From NCBI GenBank assembly GCA_002245135.1, contig NGBS01001246.1, forward strand, positions 1 through 32,194: a DNA stretch of 32,194 nt, read 5' to 3'. Of this stretch, positions 30,566 to 32,194 are shown piece by piece. The first letter of the stretch is position 1. Every line of letters begins with the position of its first letter. The position numbers and the translations under genes are program-made. A model generated the notes under the pieces. It had not been told where the DNA came from, ran no database searches, and was given only the letters and a program-made list of their open reading frames with translations. The stretch is from Proteromonas lacertae (lineage: Eukaryota; Sar; Bigyra; Opalinata; Proteromonadidae).

Positions 30566-30683
30566 ATAGAATATTTAATGATAGAAGAAAAGAAGAAAAT
30601 AGAAGAAAAAGCGTATAGTTGATAAGATGAATTATAATATTTAAAAGTAATTTAGTTGTTTAGTTATTATTTTAATTTATGTT
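29865..30683 (-). repeat. right arm of the large inverted duplication (partner 12199-13035)
   Basis: Reverse-complement match to 12199-13035, including non-coding flank outside the gene (for example TTAATTTATGTTTATATACG near 30672). The shared non-coding flank shows that DNA was duplicated, not just a conserved protein. Confidence 0.85.
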
Positions 30684-31042
30684 TATATACGCATTTAAAA
30701 GTAATACATATATTAGAAGAATAATTATATTCTATTAGTTTTTGTTAATCAAATTTTATGAGACAAAATCGTTCCTGGCGAAATCATTTTCTATAACCAT
30801 CTGCATAGCTCTAATGAATAGTGGTTTAATTATGTGATATATTAAATATGTTAATTAGGTTAATTATAAATGCTGTACAAGGTGTAAATAAAGAAAAAAA
30901 CCAGTTATGCTGAAAAAGGCTAGTGTAATTTCCTTTCTATAAATTAGGTTTTGGATTAATGAAAACACAATAAGAATGAGAAAGAAATATTAATTACTTT
31001 TAATTAACATAATTCTTTACTATACAATAATAATAAATACAT
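30684..31042. other. intergenic AT-rich DNA
   Basis: No gene, RNA gene or clear repeat seen. It separates the effector-like cluster from the WDR60-like gene and contains the 3' flank of the latter. Confidence 0.45.
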
Positions 31043-32194
31043 CTATAAATCATACTTTAAAACATAAACAGTAATTTCACCATTATCAAATCCAGTAAAT
31101 AACATAGCACTGTAACTTGAAGATACAAATCGACTTACATCCATGGCACATATATGATTACTATTCTCTTCATGAATATATTTTGGTTTCTATTCATTTA
31201 TATATATATTTTATATATATCATACTAATTGAGAATAACTCAAATCAAATATTAAAATTTTACCAACATTATCTAATACAAAAACATTTTCATTACTATG
31301 ACACCAACAAATTTTCTTTATTGAAATATTTTTACTCTTCTTCATCGTTTTACCATTATTAAATGAGCAAATATCCCAAGTATTAAGTGGATTATTATCG
31401 TGTATATTATATAAACAAACCCATCCACAACTCCATCCAACTAATACTAAATGTTTATTATTTGGATTAAATGAAATATATTCACCTTCACTTAGACTAT
31501 CATAAGGTGGATTAAATACACAACTTTTCCCACTATCACTTAATAAGTTTAGATTCTTCTTTATTATTGAACCTAATTCTCCCACAGCAGTATAATCGAT
31601 TATCAAATTCTTCATTTGTACACATATATTTTGATATTCCTACATTACTGTTATTCATTATTATATTTAAAGCACTTAATCGAATTGTTGAACCATATCT
31701 TAAACCAGTTGAACTTCGTCTATTTTAATATATTATTATTATATTATACATATCAACTGGTGTTTTAATTGCTTTAAATATTCCTATATTACCACTAATA
31801 TCAAGTATTGCTAATTTAAATAATAAATTATCTTCGCTACTTCCTATCTCATCACTTCCTACATTACTTTTATCAACAGGAATATGACAAATACTTACGA
31901 TTTCTTCTAAATTCTGTTGCATATTATCACTTGTGAAAGAAGGATCTCGAGCATATATGATAAAATATTGTAATTGGTATTTCGCTTGTAAACTTTATGA
32001 GTTCCACTTTTATTGTTATCATATTTATACTCAAATCATTACTTGAATGTAATCCATCTTCTTCATGGAGATCAAATAGTTCTAAAGTTCCTTCTTTTGT
32101 CCCAATTATGATTATTCGATTCTCGAAATATAAACAACTTGCATCATTTGGACAACGACATAAACTATTAAAAAATTAATAAATGAATTATTAT
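31043..32194 (-). CDS. WDR60-like dynein-2 intermediate chain, 3' part (runs off the right edge)
   Basis: WD40 protein similar to the dynein-2 intermediate chains that serve retrograde intraflagellar transport. Exons I can place: 31043-31189, 31226-31609, 31644-31719, 31750 to about 31950, plus one near 32040-32165. Introns are 36, 34 and 30 nt (GTATGA..., GTAGGA..., GTATAA...), all ending AG and in phase. Repeats seen: IIIIGTKEGTLELFDLHEED; LLFKLAILDISGNIGIFKA; ALNIIMNNSN|NLIIDYTAVGELGS across a 34-nt intron; ISFNPNNKHLVLVGWSCGWV then CLYNIHDNNPLNTWD; ISIKKICWCHSNENVFVLD; and SAMLFTGFDNGEITVYVLKY before TAG. The blocks follow WDR60 (DYNC2I1) order as I recall it; the WDR34 subunit is the alternative. 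The boundary near 31940-32040 is unresolved. Confidence 0.6.

Noticed and set aside
1-32194. Alternative genetic code with TAA/TAG as glutamine
   Set aside because: Host genes (PPIL4, ACBP, the 1022-codon transposase, WDR60-like exons) use CAA/CAG for Gln and contain no in-frame TAA or TAG before their ends, although the genome is AT-rich.
1-32194. tRNA, rRNA or riboswitch genes
   Set aside because: No cloverleaf with the conserved TTC loop or rRNA core sequences was recognised by eye; a covariance-model scan would be needed to exclude them fully.

Overview
The window is eukaryotic nuclear DNA from a very AT-rich genome. Host genes are split by very small introns: the twelve I could place in three genes with intact phase are 30-81 nt, most 30-53 nt, with GTAT-type donors (one GTAGGA) and AG acceptors. 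They use the standard code: glutamine is CAA/CAG and TAA, TAG and TGA act as stops. A dynein heavy-chain remnant and a WDR60-like dynein-2 intermediate chain imply a lineage that has, or recently had, a cilium or flagellum. I cannot name the species. A protist, zoosporic fungus relative or reduced animal parasite would all fit.

Layout. 1-2.86 kb: a low-complexity stretch with a gene fragment, then a nine-exon ADCK1-like (ABC1/UbiB) kinase on the minus strand. 3.48-4.32 kb: about 12.5 copies of a 68-bp AT-rich satellite abutting a decayed dynein heavy-chain gene with a tiny local inversion. 5.29-8.36 kb: an open 1022-residue CACTA/EnSpm-like DDE transposase carrying nine in-frame copies of a 51-bp repeat. 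The same nine-copy array recurs in inverted orientation at 8.72-9.18 kb. 10.38-12.05 kb: divergently transcribed acyl-CoA-binding protein and PPIL4-type cyclophilin-RRM gene, 80 bp apart.

12.2-14.25 kb and 24.3-30.6 kb: a cluster of decayed genes for Crinkler/RHS-type proteins (P-loop ATPase with or without a nuclease-like C-terminus). Some are inverted or truncated duplicates of each other. One carries an unrecognised, roughly 600-residue upstream region with a Cys4 zinc ribbon.

14.25-24.30 kb: a GC-richer block sharply different from its surroundings. It is a Polinton/Maverick (adintovirus-like) fossil with A32-type packaging ATPase, capsid protein, a pVI-like plus adenain-like protease gene, a retroviral-type integrase, a membrane protein and several small basic or unrecognised proteins. 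It is broken: the left end is truncated, no family-B DNA polymerase is visible, and several genes carry breaks. Its right end holds repeated terminal units and a near-perfect 201-bp palindrome.

31.0 kb to the right edge: the 3' part of the WDR60-like gene on the minus strand. Overall, conserved housekeeping and ciliary genes lie on both sides of a mobile-element and effector-like gene cluster in which the Polinton landed.
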